From Pagrus major (Eukaryota > Chordata > Actinopteri > Spariformes > Sparidae): a DNA stretch of 64,000 nt. The notes under the pieces are model-generated. The model ran no database searches. It was not told the DNA's origin and saw nothing but the letters and a program-made list of their open reading frames with translations. Position 1 is the first letter of the stretch. Every line of letters starts with the position of its first letter. Of the stretch, positions 38,048 through 49,304 are shown piece by piece. Location: contig NC_133230.1 in assembly GCF_040436345.1 (NCBI RefSeq), positions 23,570,197-23,634,196 of the forward strand. The letters are read 5' to 3'. Made by a program: the position numbers and the translations under genes.

Positions 38048-38072
38048 GTGTGTGTGTGTGTGTGTGTGTGTG
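38048..38072. repeat. (TG)n microsatellite
   Basis: About 12 uninterrupted TG units. Confidence 0.95.
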
Positions 38073-40393
38073 CTTGGACTGTCCTCAGCTGCAGCTGTTT
38101 TTGTCTGTAAGATGTCTGCCACTGTCTTAAGATTTTCAAGTGGAAAATGTGGAAAAACTGTGTGAAAAGCACAAACACACAAAACAGTGATGAGCCGAAG
38201 ATTAAATATATTGTGTACGTTATGCTTGAGAACATACCCTCATACGGAAGTTAGTGAGAAGTGTCTCAAAGGATGGAATAAGAACCCGACATTTATAATC
38301 AGTGAACAAATAAAAGAGGCAGCGTGACCTTCTATGTTAAGAAACGGTGTACTTTAACACCAACATTAACAGAAGAGACTCACGAGTTCATCATAAGCTT
38401 AACAGATAACAGGATGTCTTTAGGCCGCACATAACTGAACAACATCATGAGCGTCACATGATACTTGGATCCACACTTACAAAGCACGTGCAGTACAATA
38501 GAAATACAGACTGTGTTGTAGTGCTGGAGATCGGTCTTGGTCTGAAGACCGCTTTTTAAAGGTCACGTCTTGGAACTGGCTTGAAGTGGAATCATTATTT
38601 GACCTCTTTGGATTTTTTTTAGGAAATATCAGACACATTGTAGTAGAGCCTTGCAGATTACATGTTCCATATTTTACTGTAAATGACTCGGCCTCAACCC
38701 CTCAGAGTCTCGGGCTCGACTTGGTCTCAGTTAAGCACTGACAGACTGAATAAATTATGAAGTTCAACAGTTCACCTCACAAAACACAGGAGTTTAGTGA
38801 ATGAATTCTCATCTTCATAATCTGAAACATCACCGGCCAAGTGAAGCTATCAAATTGTTGCCTTGGTCCATCTTAGTTTTTTGTATTTATTTTTTTTTAC
38901 TACTGCTTCCCTTCTGTTTGTTGTTTGACTTTTATTGTTCTCTGGAAAATGTTGTAAAATCCAGCTGGATTGCTCTCATGTCCTGCACAGCTGCTTTGTT
39001 GTATCTTGCTTTGTTGCATAAAAAAAAAAAAAGCAAGGCAGCATAACGTAGGCTGTTGTTCCTGTAAGGGATTCCACTGAATTTCAGCGCAGGGATTGTT
39101 TCTGTGACTTGAAACTGAAACTAAGGCAAAAATAATTACTGGAATAAAGTGTGATAAAAAAGAAACTACATAAAACTTAAAATACTTGAGGTGCACTGAG
39201 ACTCTAATCTCGACCATGCTTTAGAGATTAGGGCAAAAACATGCGAGCCCTGCCTCACAATTCTGATCTGTTGTGCGAGTTGTAAATAAAAGGTCTCGGT
39301 GTACAAAGCACCCCAGCCTCATAAATAGAAGAAGGCCCCTTTTGAAAAGACTGATCTGTGCCAGGCAAACTGAATCCTCTGCCCGGTTGCGTAATATTAT
39401 GCACGTGCAAGTGAGGCCAAATGAATAAAGCAGCAATTAAATTCTTCCACATTGTCAAGCCCACCAATGCTAAACTTTCCCACGGTGGTCTGAAAAAGAG
39501 AAACTAAGGGAACAACTCACTACGAGGACAGGAGGCAACTTCCAGTAAGTGATGTAAAAGCCGGATTCCTAAGAAGTAACACATGGAAATGGAAACAGAT
39601 CTGCTTGATTGTTTGCTTCTGCAGTCCATTGCTATGTTTACACCTACCATGCTGTCATGAGCCCATGTGACAAGGAGGGGAGGGCAGGGGGTCCAAATGC
39701 AGAGAAAAGGGGTTAGACGCAAGAATGTGTGAGGAGCTGGAAACAAGAGTGTGAGTGAGCCCAGTGAAGCTGAAGTCGGACGAAAGTTAAGGTAAGAAAG
39801 CTACTTTATCACAATGTCTTTGTTTGTAAAGGGGAGGACCGGCACTATTTTGTGAGTATATTATCATTAACAATTTCCATGGAAAGAACCAAAAAAGAAA
39901 AAGAAAAAAAAAATGTGTGTGTGTACTTTGTTGCAGTTCAACAGTATGGCTCTTTTGTTTATCCGGATATAAAGACAACAACTGGGAAGACTTGCCTGGA
40001 ATAACAAGTGTGTCTTGTCGACCATTCAACTGATTGGACTCTGATCGAGCAGCTTAACTTCCTCCAGAGTATCACTTGATATCACGTAGTGAACACAGGT
40101 TGGTTTTGTCTCAGGGACACAACAGAGTGGTTCTTCGAGTAAACTTGTCGCATTTGGGCTCACCAGAGGGGCATTGGCACGGACCCCCAGCTACATGTGT
40201 GACTTGTGTGAAAGAGCTAACATTTGGTGCACTCCGAGAGCTGATCTGTAGGTTCTTTAAAACTAGATATTTAAATTTTTTTTGTTGGAAGATAATTTTG
40301 CTTATTTTAAGTAACATTTGATTTGATAAAATGAAATAGTGCTTAGACTAACCCTTCGCGGAAATGAGATGTAAATGGCTTCATTTATTTGTG

Positions 40394-40401
40394 TATAAAA
40401 G
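40394..40401 (+). promoter_or_regulatory. slc10a1: TATA box of slc10a1
   Basis: TATAAAAG 113 bases upstream of the slc10a1 ATG, predicting a start near 40425 and a leader of about 80 bases. A TATA promoter fits a tissue-restricted liver gene. A GTTAAT half-site (HNF1-like) occurs near 40437. The in-frame TGA at 40462-40464 confirms that the reading frame does not extend upstream. Confidence 0.55.
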
Positions 40402-40506
40402 TCTAATGGAGAACCTTAAACTGTAATTCCTATGCAGTTAATGTGTCTGTTTTGCTTTGTGTGACAGGTGGAAGCCATCGCGCAGCAAACACAGTTTGTT
40501 GCCACA

Positions 40507-43042
40507 ATGAATGTGACGGTAGTCTACAAGGGATCAGCTAACATCTACAATGTCTCTGGCAATGGAAGTATGGGCATCATGAATACAAACTCCTACTTAA
40601 GCCGAACTCTCGATATCCTCACCATTACCATCCTCTTCATCACCATGATATCCCTTGGCTGTTCGATGGAGATTTCTAAAATCAAGGCCCATCTCCTCAA
40701 GCCTAAAGGAGTAGCCATTGCTTTACTGGCCCAGTTCATCATCATGCCCCTGACTGCTTTCAGTCTGGCCAAGATCCTTCAGTTGGAAACCATCCAGGCC
40801 GCAACGCTGCTCATCTGCGGCTGCTGTCCAGGGGGGACCTTATCAAACATTTTCTCCCTGGCAATAAAGGGTGACATGAACCTCAGGTAAACCCCTCATT
40901 GATGTATTGATTCCTGTCTTGCTGGAAGATTACAAATGCAGACAATAATTTACTACTCAAGCTGCGTCAGCACAGACTGTCGATGAGCAGACGTTCCTTC
41001 AAAACATGAATGAATGGAAGGCCTTTTCTGTAAAAAAAAGAAATCAAAATTATGAAATCAAAAGTCAGAAAAATGTTTGTATCATTTGAGCCATTTCAAG
41101 TACAGGCATGTCAGTCTAATGAAGCTTCTTCTTCTCTCTGATGCAGCATCGTAATGACTACCTGCTCCTGCATCGCGTCTCTGGGTCTGATGCCTTTGCT
41201 GCTCTTTATCTTAAGCCATGGCTTCCCCGGTGTGGAAAACGCTGTACCTTACAAGGGCATTATCACAGCTCTCGCGCTCACCCTGGTGCCCTGTGGAGTT
41301 GGCATTATCATTAACCACTACAAACCAAACTACTCACAAATCGTGACAAAGGTGAGACTCCTTACTCCTAGATAAGCCTTTTCCACGGCAGACATTTTGA
41401 CTTGTTATAGCAGGAAAAGCAATTGGGTTACTAATCACATGTGTCTCAGCGAGGCAGCATTAACAATACCAGAACCCTGAAAGTGAAGCAGCCAAATGAA
41501 ATTCAGCCGTCATTAATTTAAAACAACAGATTTTGATGCGTCCAGATGCTGTTTGCCACATTTGGAAAGAGAGAAGAAGAGAGAAGTTTCATGCTTGATG
41601 CTGGGGATAGATGGACTCTCACAACATGTTTTCACTCTCTCACCAGGCTGGAATCGGCATCCTGATCATCTCCTCCATCATAGTTTCCGTCCTGTCTTAT
41701 ACAGCTGTCAAAGATTTACTGTGGATGATTCTCACACCTGGTATTATGTCCGCGGCTGCAATGATGCCGCTGATTGGCTTTACGCTGGGATACGTCTTGT
41801 CCATCGTGTGCAAACTCAGTCCACAGTAAGTGAAAACACACTGGATATACAGCTGTCTTTGAGTTTGCAAACACCCCGTCTATAGCTGTGTCCCATACTT
41901 TTTCCTCATGAAACTAAAACGGCACTCTAAAACAGCATACTTCCGCAAAGGCCCAACAACTTTAATTCAATCAAGCCTAATCCAATATCAGACTCGATAG
42001 CCCAGTATCACTCTAGCCATAAATGCTTCACCAAAATTTAAGCTCACTAGATCAAGGATCTGCATCAAATTATACTCACTCATAGATACCAGCCACCTAA
42101 ATAAGCCTGATCTTTTTTCAGTAAGATTCATGCATTTTTCCCTGAGAAATGAACGAAAATGTGGAAAAACGCCCTATGTATCCGTACTCGCACCAAAAGT
42201 GAATGGGGACCGTTTTGTAGATATCTCTGCAAAACAATATATAGACTGTTATTTCTTCCAATTTAGTTGAAAATTACATATTGCAGCTTTAATGCATCAG
42301 AAACAATAATATAATATAATAGTAAACCCTCACAGGGGCCATGTTTCTGAGTCATTCCTTGTTCACTGCTGTTCGGGAGTTTGGACTCACTGAAGAGTCT
42401 TTGTCTTTCCTACGTCTTGAACTACCCTTCAACTCTTATTTTTCATTTTTTTTAGCACATACTTGTATGTTAAGTATTGATCTGTTCTTAATTGTATCTC
42501 TATATTCTGGTGTGTTTTTAGTTGTATCTGTTTACCTCAAATATTACCTTTAATTTTTTATTATTACTGCATTGGGTTGTGCAAGTGCTATGAATATAAA
42601 GTTCTAATTATCATCATCATCATTATTAGGAACTAATGACTCATGTCCGTTTAGATGCAGCAGGACCATCTCCATGGAAACAGGGTGTCAAAACATCCAG
42701 CTGTGCCTTGTCATCCTAAAGGTGGCTTTTCCCATGCAGGTCATCGGACCGATGCTTCTCTTCCCTCTGATTTACATCACCCTGCAGTGTACTGAGGCCC
42801 TTCTCCTGGCCCTGTGCTTCAGATGTTACGAAACATTCAAGCCACCAGCTGAGGGTAAATGTCACAGCTGCCTGTGTGTTTTCAGAGAGGGAGGCTGGGA
42901 TGAGGGGCGGAGGGTTCATATTAGCACGTGTATGCGTTCAGCCAGTTGGTCTTGAATTTAGATCAGACAAAGTCTAATATCACGCTTCTCTTACACAGGT
43001 GCAAGCGTGGACTTTCAACAAGTGGCGGTGAAGCAGCCATGA
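40507..43042 (+). CDS. slc10a1: sodium/bile acid cotransporter (NTCP type), complete
   Basis: Na+-coupled bile-salt uptake carrier of the SLC10 family, in mammals on the sinusoidal membrane of hepatocytes. Five exons: 40507-40886, 41147-41351, 41647-41825, 42655-42854, 42999-43042; 1008 bases, 335 residues, phases 2/0/2/1 all closing. The N-terminus is short and extracellular with sequons NVT, NVS and NGS. Hydrophobic helices run from about residue 33 to 311. Family motifs: LGC-SMEISKIKAHL (50-63), GCCPGGTLSN (105-114; the mammalian NTCP form has SPGGN), KGDMNLSIVMTT (121-132), and METGCQN (262-268) with the Na+-site residues Glu263 and Gln267. After CYETFKPP the cytoplasmic tail is only about 15 residues, shorter than human. 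The start is the first ATG after an in-frame stop. slc10a2 and slc10a4 are less likely given the neighbours susd6 and max. Confidence 0.92.
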
Positions 43043-44819
43043 CAGCATCACAGATGATAACCGAGTGCTGGAGAGGGAATGAAGGAGTTTTCTTTCATTG
43101 ACCAACTGAAGATGCTATTCAGCGCCCCTCACTGTCTCAATATGAGCTGCATATTCTTCACTCAGGCCTGTGATATTCACAGATAGATTGTTAGAGCATG
43201 TGTAACAACTAATACATTAACAATTGTTTATTTCATCATGTCAGGTAATGGCAATCTTGAAGTAGGAATCAAGGATTTCAAATGTAATTTTGTATTTATA
43301 TTTTTGTATTCAAAATATGAAGACTGAAATTTTCTAATTTTATGAATGAGTAAAAAAATTTATTATTTACATTATTTGCTGTTTTGAGACTGGATCATTG
43401 TGGTTTATGTTATTAAATACTTTAAGTCCATCTCTGATGTTTCGAAGCAGGCTAATGAAACAAAGGATGCAAGCAATTTGAACATCTCAAATAATATTTA
43501 ATCAAAATGATCATATGGTATATACAGAGTAAACTTAACTTAAAACTTTTTACATATATTAAAATACCATCTTCACAAAAAGAAAAAAAAAACTCCATTC
43601 CTTGGTCCAAAAGAAATATTCAATGGACAGTCAAACAAAGTGAACACTGACATTACACTAATCTGTACACTTACTCATTTTTGTGTTGGATCTTCCCAAC
43701 CACGTTTACAGTGTCACATATAACGTGCCTGCAGTAGAAAGAAAACTGAAGCAGCAAAGTGAAAAGACCTACTTTTCTTTTTTTTTAGTTTCCAAAAGCT
43801 GTGGAAGAATCAATCAAAAGAAGCCATGGCTGATCAACAGCGTTCTGGACACAAATAAATTAAATACACAACTTAGTTTCCTGCTAAGACAGGAACTTTT
43901 TGAAGCAGTCTGCATAAATTAAGAGAATAATATTTTCCGGTGTACAAGTGATGTGTCTGACAAAGCCACACATAATATCACCAAGCAGCGGAGGCATTTA
44001 ACTGACATTCATTTTTAAAATTCCTTATTTTACATATAGATACCTGTGCATAGAAGTGGAAAGCTAAGGCCATTGGGGACAAGGGTGTGAAGAGAATATA
44101 TTTGCAAAGATGAAATGTGTTGAATGCAGGCCTGAAACAACAAGTTTGCTCTCAGTCCAATGAAAAACGCAACAGAGTGAACACTTGGGTGGACAAGCAG
44201 CCTTAAACTGTACAGTGACACGTGGAATGACGTGAGTCATGATTAATAACACCTTAAATAATGATTTATAATCACAAAAATCTTTGAAGACGATGTTTCA
44301 TGTGAGCATGACTGAGACAACAATCTAGATGACCTGGCCTTCATGCATCTTTGCCAGTGTGTGTCTTGAATGCGGTGATATGTGTTTAAAGAAAATTAAC
44401 AGTAATTAAGACACTGATGAAATTATTAGCTCTCAAAGTGAGTTTGCAGCTCTGCCCACTCAACATAAATACATCAGTCTTTTTTTTAAACAGCCTTTAA
44501 GACACTCGATCAGAGGTGTCTGTTCCTTCTGTTTTTGTTCTACATTTTCAAATTGAGCTTCTGACATTAGACGTACATACATAGTGTAGGAATTCCTATA
44601 AAAAATGTAAGCATGTATGTACATGTGCATCCCTTCTCTGTTCTCCTTTGGGATGGTAAGATGAACTATTGTGGCCCACAGCTTCACTCGGAGCGTCTTC
44701 ACTCGGGCTTGTCTGTGTTTACAGCTGTGTTGACAAAATCTCCAGAGGCATCCCGCTCACCAGTGCAGGTCAGTGGCAACGCTGGTTGCCTCGGGTTAGT
44801 CCAAAGCCTGATGCACTTT
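43043..44819. other. facing 3'UTRs of slc10a1 (plus) and susd6 (minus)
   Basis: The two genes end tail to tail. For slc10a1 a plus-strand ATTAAA at about 43412 is the likely poly(A) signal (3'UTR near 0.4 kb). For susd6 a minus-strand ATTAAA at about 43503-43498 would give a 3'UTR near 1.3 kb. No coding exon between them. Confidence 0.5.
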
Positions 44820-47800
44820 TCAGGCCTCCTTCAGCAATGGCATATCTGTAGAGAGAAGACGGACATTTTCATCAATACAAAGTGGTCCTTTTAAACCTGT
44901 GAAAAGTGTGACTGAAGAGGGCTTTACCATCAGAGTAGTCCATCTCAGAGTCCAGAGAGATGCTGTTTTGGTCGCTGCCTGCAGACGGCCTTCTTTGTGA
45001 GGTTGAAGGAGCTGCAGCGCCTGCATGCTCCAGAACCCAGGTAGAGGATGAGGGTGAGGGTGACGAGGAGGATGAGGATGGAGGTACGGGGTGTACCACA
45101 GCCATCTCTGACTGCTGCTGTTTGAGGGAAGAAGGCCTAGAGGGGCCAGCCTCTGGCGCTGTGGCATGCTGACCCTCAGACAGCACTATCTGGACTCGGG
45201 ACTCAGCTGAGGCTGAGGCTCCACCGCCGCTCACAGCCTCCTCGTACGAGGGCAGAGTCACCTGGACACCTTCCACCATGATTGACACAGGCTGGCCGGA
45301 CACTCCCTGATCACGTCTGGACATGGAGGACCAGAAGACTTGTTAATTCTACGACTAGTTGGCTCAATATAAAGTGCCTACCATAACCTCTGATTTCAAA
45401 TACAAGATGTTGGTGGATAAAAGCATGATTTCGAGGGCGGACTCACCGATGGAGGGACTTGAGTTTTGGCTGCAAAAGCACAAACAGCACCACCAGGAGC
45501 AGGATTAGGGCCACTGAGCTGGCTGTGGATGCCACAATGGACAAGGCAGGCATCCCTAATGGTAAAGTCGGATCACTGTCTGTAAGATAAACATAAACAG
45601 TCGACACAATTATGTGTACAGAACTGACTGTATTTATTAAAGGGTGAAAATATGTCTTCTATTTTTTTTTACCTTGCTCCATGAGGCAGCTGAGCTTCAC
45701 TTGGCTGTCCCATTCCCCATACTGACAGGTGAGGTATTTATAGTCCCCCTTCAGAATATAGCCTTCATCACAGAAATATTCAATGACAGTGCCATGAGTA
45801 AGTCTTCCACATGTTGAGGGGTGGCAGGTGTAGCCTCCGTTCTCTGGTTGATATGGAGATTGGCATACTGTCCATGGAAAAAAATGAAAACAATGTTGTG
45901 AGATACCCAATTGAAGTACAGGGACAACTTTGTATTGATCTTATCATTCAAACTTGACTTGTGGAGTTCCCCAAAGCTTCATTCTCAGTCTTCTTCCATT
46001 GCTCCCACTAGCTCATGCTGTCATACAGCTTTATATAATGACATCATCAGGTGAACACTGAATCTACAAATGGACATTTGCCAAAATGTGAAAAAATGCA
46101 ACAATACTATGATGTATTTACCATCACTGCGTAAACAGCGTGGGGGTTGAGAGGACCAGTGTCCAAGTGCAGAGCAGGTGAGGATGTTTGGTCCATCTGG
46201 CAGGTAACCAGGGTCACAGCGGTACTCCAGTACTGTGCCTACAGGGAATGAGCTTCTGTTGGTTTCTGTCAGATTAGTTGAGCCATGCTGCACCGTAGAG
46301 GGTCTTACACAACCTTAAAGAAGAAAAACAGTCAGTGCTTTACAGAGGAAAAGGGTAAAACAAATCTTAACCGATAAAAGTGTAAAAGAAAACAAAATAA
46401 AAAATAATGAAAAATCTCAATTTGTTCAGGTTATAGTACATGTTGATACCAGGTGTAAAGAGGGTTTAGAATTGCATACAGTAATATAAGGAGCTTGTCT
46501 TTACCATCACTGTGTATACAGCGAGGAGGTTCAGAGGACCAGTATCCAAGTGAGGTACAGGTGAGGATGCTCCGTCCGACAGGCAGGTAACCAGGGTCGC
46601 AGTTGTACTGCAGTACTGTGCCCACAGGAAACAAGCTCTTGTTGGTATCTGTCAGATTGGTTGAGCCATGCTGCACTGTAGAGGGTCTTATACAACCTTG
46701 AAAAGGGACAACATACAAAAATACAGTTAATATAAGTCTTAAATAATAAATATAGGTTTTGTTAATATAACACACTTATAAGTGGGTTACAAAGTGCTTA
46801 ATAGGTGAAGGTAGAACAGATATAAGAAAGCTAAAAATAGAAAAAAAACAAAAGTTTTAAGCTCTATTGATAGGTTTGAGTTTGAGGACTGACCAACCTT
46901 GGCTAACACAACTGATCTGCATGGGGCCGTCCCACTGTCCATCCTGACAGGTCAGGTAGTTATAGTCTCCACTGAGAGTAAAGCCGTCATCACAGAAGAA
47001 CTCAATCACAGTGCCATGAGCAAACATTCGGCAGGGGGATGGGTGGCAGGTGTAGCCCCCATTCTCAGGTTTGGAGAGGGGTAGACATGCTGATGGGAAA
47101 AAAACACAAGGTATTAAGTGCCAGAAATGTAAAAGTACTAAGTTTATACATTAGCAAAACAGACTACAACTTAATACAGAGACTTGAGTGTACGTAAAGT
47201 TGTTTTTTGTATGATAAAAGGGTGGTAATAAGGCTAGTAGCAACACAGTGACTCCTCATTACTTTACAGATCATGAAAAACAGAATATCTTACCACCACT
47301 GCGTATGCAGTGAGGAGGTTCAGAGGACCAGCGTCCCAGTGTGGTGCAGGTAAGGATGCTGGGTCCGTCTGGCAGGTAACCAGGGTCACAGCTGTACTGC
47401 AGTACTGTGCCCACAGGGAACGAGCCCCTGTTGGTTTCTGTGAGGTTTACCCAGCTGTTCTGGACCATATATGGCCTCACACATCCTGGGAAGAGAAGGT
47501 CAAAGAAAAGGAAATTCTGTGAAACTGCTCAGGTTTCAGTAGAATTATTGTGACAAATATTTTGAGCCTGGTTTGGTAAATCACAGCAATAGAGACACAG
47601 AATGACCTATGGTAACCATCTGTATAAGAAAGGCTTTGCGGTATTGCCACATGCAGGGGGTGGCCATAAAAATCTGAACATTTGTACCACACTCCAATTG
47701 AATGCATGTAGGTATTTTTATAGATATATTATAAAATATATTTATATATATAATTATAAAACGTTAATAAGTGAAGCTTACTAAGAGATAACACATCAAT

Positions 47801-48203
47801 GACACTGACGGCATACAATATTTGGGCAACATGATCATAACTCATAGTTATAGGGTTGTTTCATTAGGGCTGGACTATTACTAATGATAAGTCATAAACT
47901 GGCCTATGTTGAAATCAATGTTAAGAGGCAGCTGATTATGAGTAATACATCCTTTCAGTGTCAGACTCCCTGACATCCACAAATTTGGTCTTAACCATGA
48001 AAAGGCTGATAATGTTTCTGCAGCTGAGAAAAGTGAGACATAACAATACAAACATGGCTGTGCGATCATAATGTCTGCCTCTTACCTGACCCTTGCCCAG
48101 TGGACACTACACTCAGTACCAGCAGCAACAACAAGGGCTGTTTAGTGTCTGAGGTGTGGACCCAAAAGGCTTTTGATATTGACTCTATCATTCCATTGCA
48201 CAT
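44820..48203 (-). CDS. susd6: sushi domain-containing protein 6, five-sushi form, complete
   Basis: Type I membrane protein. Human SUSD6 (KIAA0247/DRAGO) is a p53 target reported to promote MHC-I turnover with TMEM127 and WWP2. Coding exons: 48203-48086 (signal peptide), 47485-47294, 47089-46898, 46696-46505, 46313-46122, 45867-45673 (one sushi each), 45579-45447 (membrane), 45316-44928, 44845-44820; 1629 bases, 542 residues. The signal core is LLLLLVLSVV. Sushi order is A-B-A-A-B: A modules have four Cys and a conserved NLT sequon, B modules have two extra Cys (CHPSxC). The membrane segment IVASTASSVALILLLVVLF is nearly that of human SUSD6, as are RRDQGVSG, the WW-binding LPSYEEAV (426-433) and the C-terminal PLLKEA. 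Human SUSD6 has a single B-type sushi and about 303 residues. SUSD4 is the alternative; synteny and the tail favour SUSD6. Confidence 0.9.
45673..47485 (-). repeat. susd6: tandem array of five sushi exons in susd6
   Basis: Five exons of 192, 192, 192, 192 and 195 bases, each starting and ending in phase 1, so any can be gained or lost without a frameshift. The two middle A exons (46696-46505 and 46313-46122) are far more alike than either is to the first A exon, sharing for example a CTCTAC(A/G)GTGCAGCATGG stretch, which marks a recent exon duplication. Confidence 0.85.
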
Positions 48204-48865
48204 CTTCCCCTGCAGAGTCAAGAAAAGCATGTAATTGCAAAGGCAGAAATACAGTGCATCGTGATGAAAAAGCCGGGGCCATATGCTAGCACCTGCCTGG
48301 CGCAGGTACTCCGCAGAGCTCGGAAAGCTGCCAGAGAAATGGGTGTGATTGTGGGGCAGTGGTACAATGACACGACTGAGAGAAAAAAACACCAGCAAAA
48401 ATGACAATGGTGTGAGCATTTAGCATGCTAGCGGTAATTACATACCGATGGGAATTCCTACTTTTACTACCGTTAATCATCAAAGCTAGCGAAGCAATCT
48501 ATTCAGCTTATTACGGTACATTATCCACGTATAAAATATAGCTAATTCTGGCACTGAATAGTTCCATCTAAGCGACAACACACCCATTTTCAGTGCTTCC
48601 GTATAGCAATGATAGCCAAGCTCGATAACGTTACAGAGAAGGCCAAAACAATAGATACCACGGTGACATGCAGAGTATATGGTGTTGATGATAACTAGCT
48701 AGCAACTGTGCTACCACCAACAGAAAACCCACGTCCAATAGAGCATATAACACCAAATGTTCATTGTTAGGTTGGCTAATTTACATGAGATAATCAATAT
48801 TAGCCTTTTTAGCTTGCTTGCGCTAGCTAGACGTTAAAATAGCTTATTGGTAAACGTTACGTACC

Positions 48866-49304
48866 ACAAAGACACGGCCTCAAAACCTCCAGCCTCGCTT
48901 TTTCACGCTGTAGACATTTATCTCTAATAGCTCAGCTTTACCGAAGACATTTAACGTTACAAGACACAACAAAAATGTGAGGTTAGGAGAGGGGTGCCAC
49001 TACGGCTAACCGCTAGCTAGCTCCCTGGTGGCTAGCAACCCGCTACACTAGCTAGCTGCTTCGATTGAAGCGTCAGCTGAGCTGCCTCGATTTCGTCCGG
49101 TAGTCATAGTAACAAATGCATATTTCCATAGTGACAACATCCCAGAGTGTTTGTATCCATAGTTACTGAAATTACCGGAAGTAAAACATTCCCAATGTCC
49201 CAAAGTCTCTGTTGACAAGTGGTTGTACGCAGCCAACTATTTAATAATTTATTCTACTTTATCGTCGTTTTATCTTCTTGAATACGTCTGAACAAAATCA
49301 CACC
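48866..49304. promoter_or_regulatory. bidirectional promoter between susd6 (minus) and fsip1 (plus)
   Basis: The two genes start head to head. A minus-strand donor TTTGTG|GTACGTAAC at 48865 suggests a non-coding susd6 exon from about 48866 to near 49040, leaving roughly 200-250 bases of shared promoter. It contains CCGGAAGT (ETS, 49175-49182) and an RFX X-box-like site at 49100-49113. No TATA box is seen. Confidence 0.5.
49100..49113 (+). promoter_or_regulatory. fsip1: X-box (RFX) motif upstream of fsip1
   Basis: GTAGTCATAGTAAC matches the X-box consensus GTNRCC-nn-RGNAAC at 11 of 12 defined positions. Two weaker CATAGT-type half-sites follow at about 49126-49137 and 49153-49166. RFX factors drive ciliary and flagellar genes, which fits fsip1. 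Confidence 0.5.

Larger units (their letters stand above)
36761..40390. other. intergenic stretch between max and slc10a1
   Basis: The two genes diverge from here. No supported gene. It contains a common fish dispersed repeat (37523-37735), a (TG)n microsatellite (38048-38072), a shorter TG run near 39915 and otherwise AT-rich unique sequence. The open frame starting at 36681 lies across promoter motifs and is not called. Confidence 0.6.
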
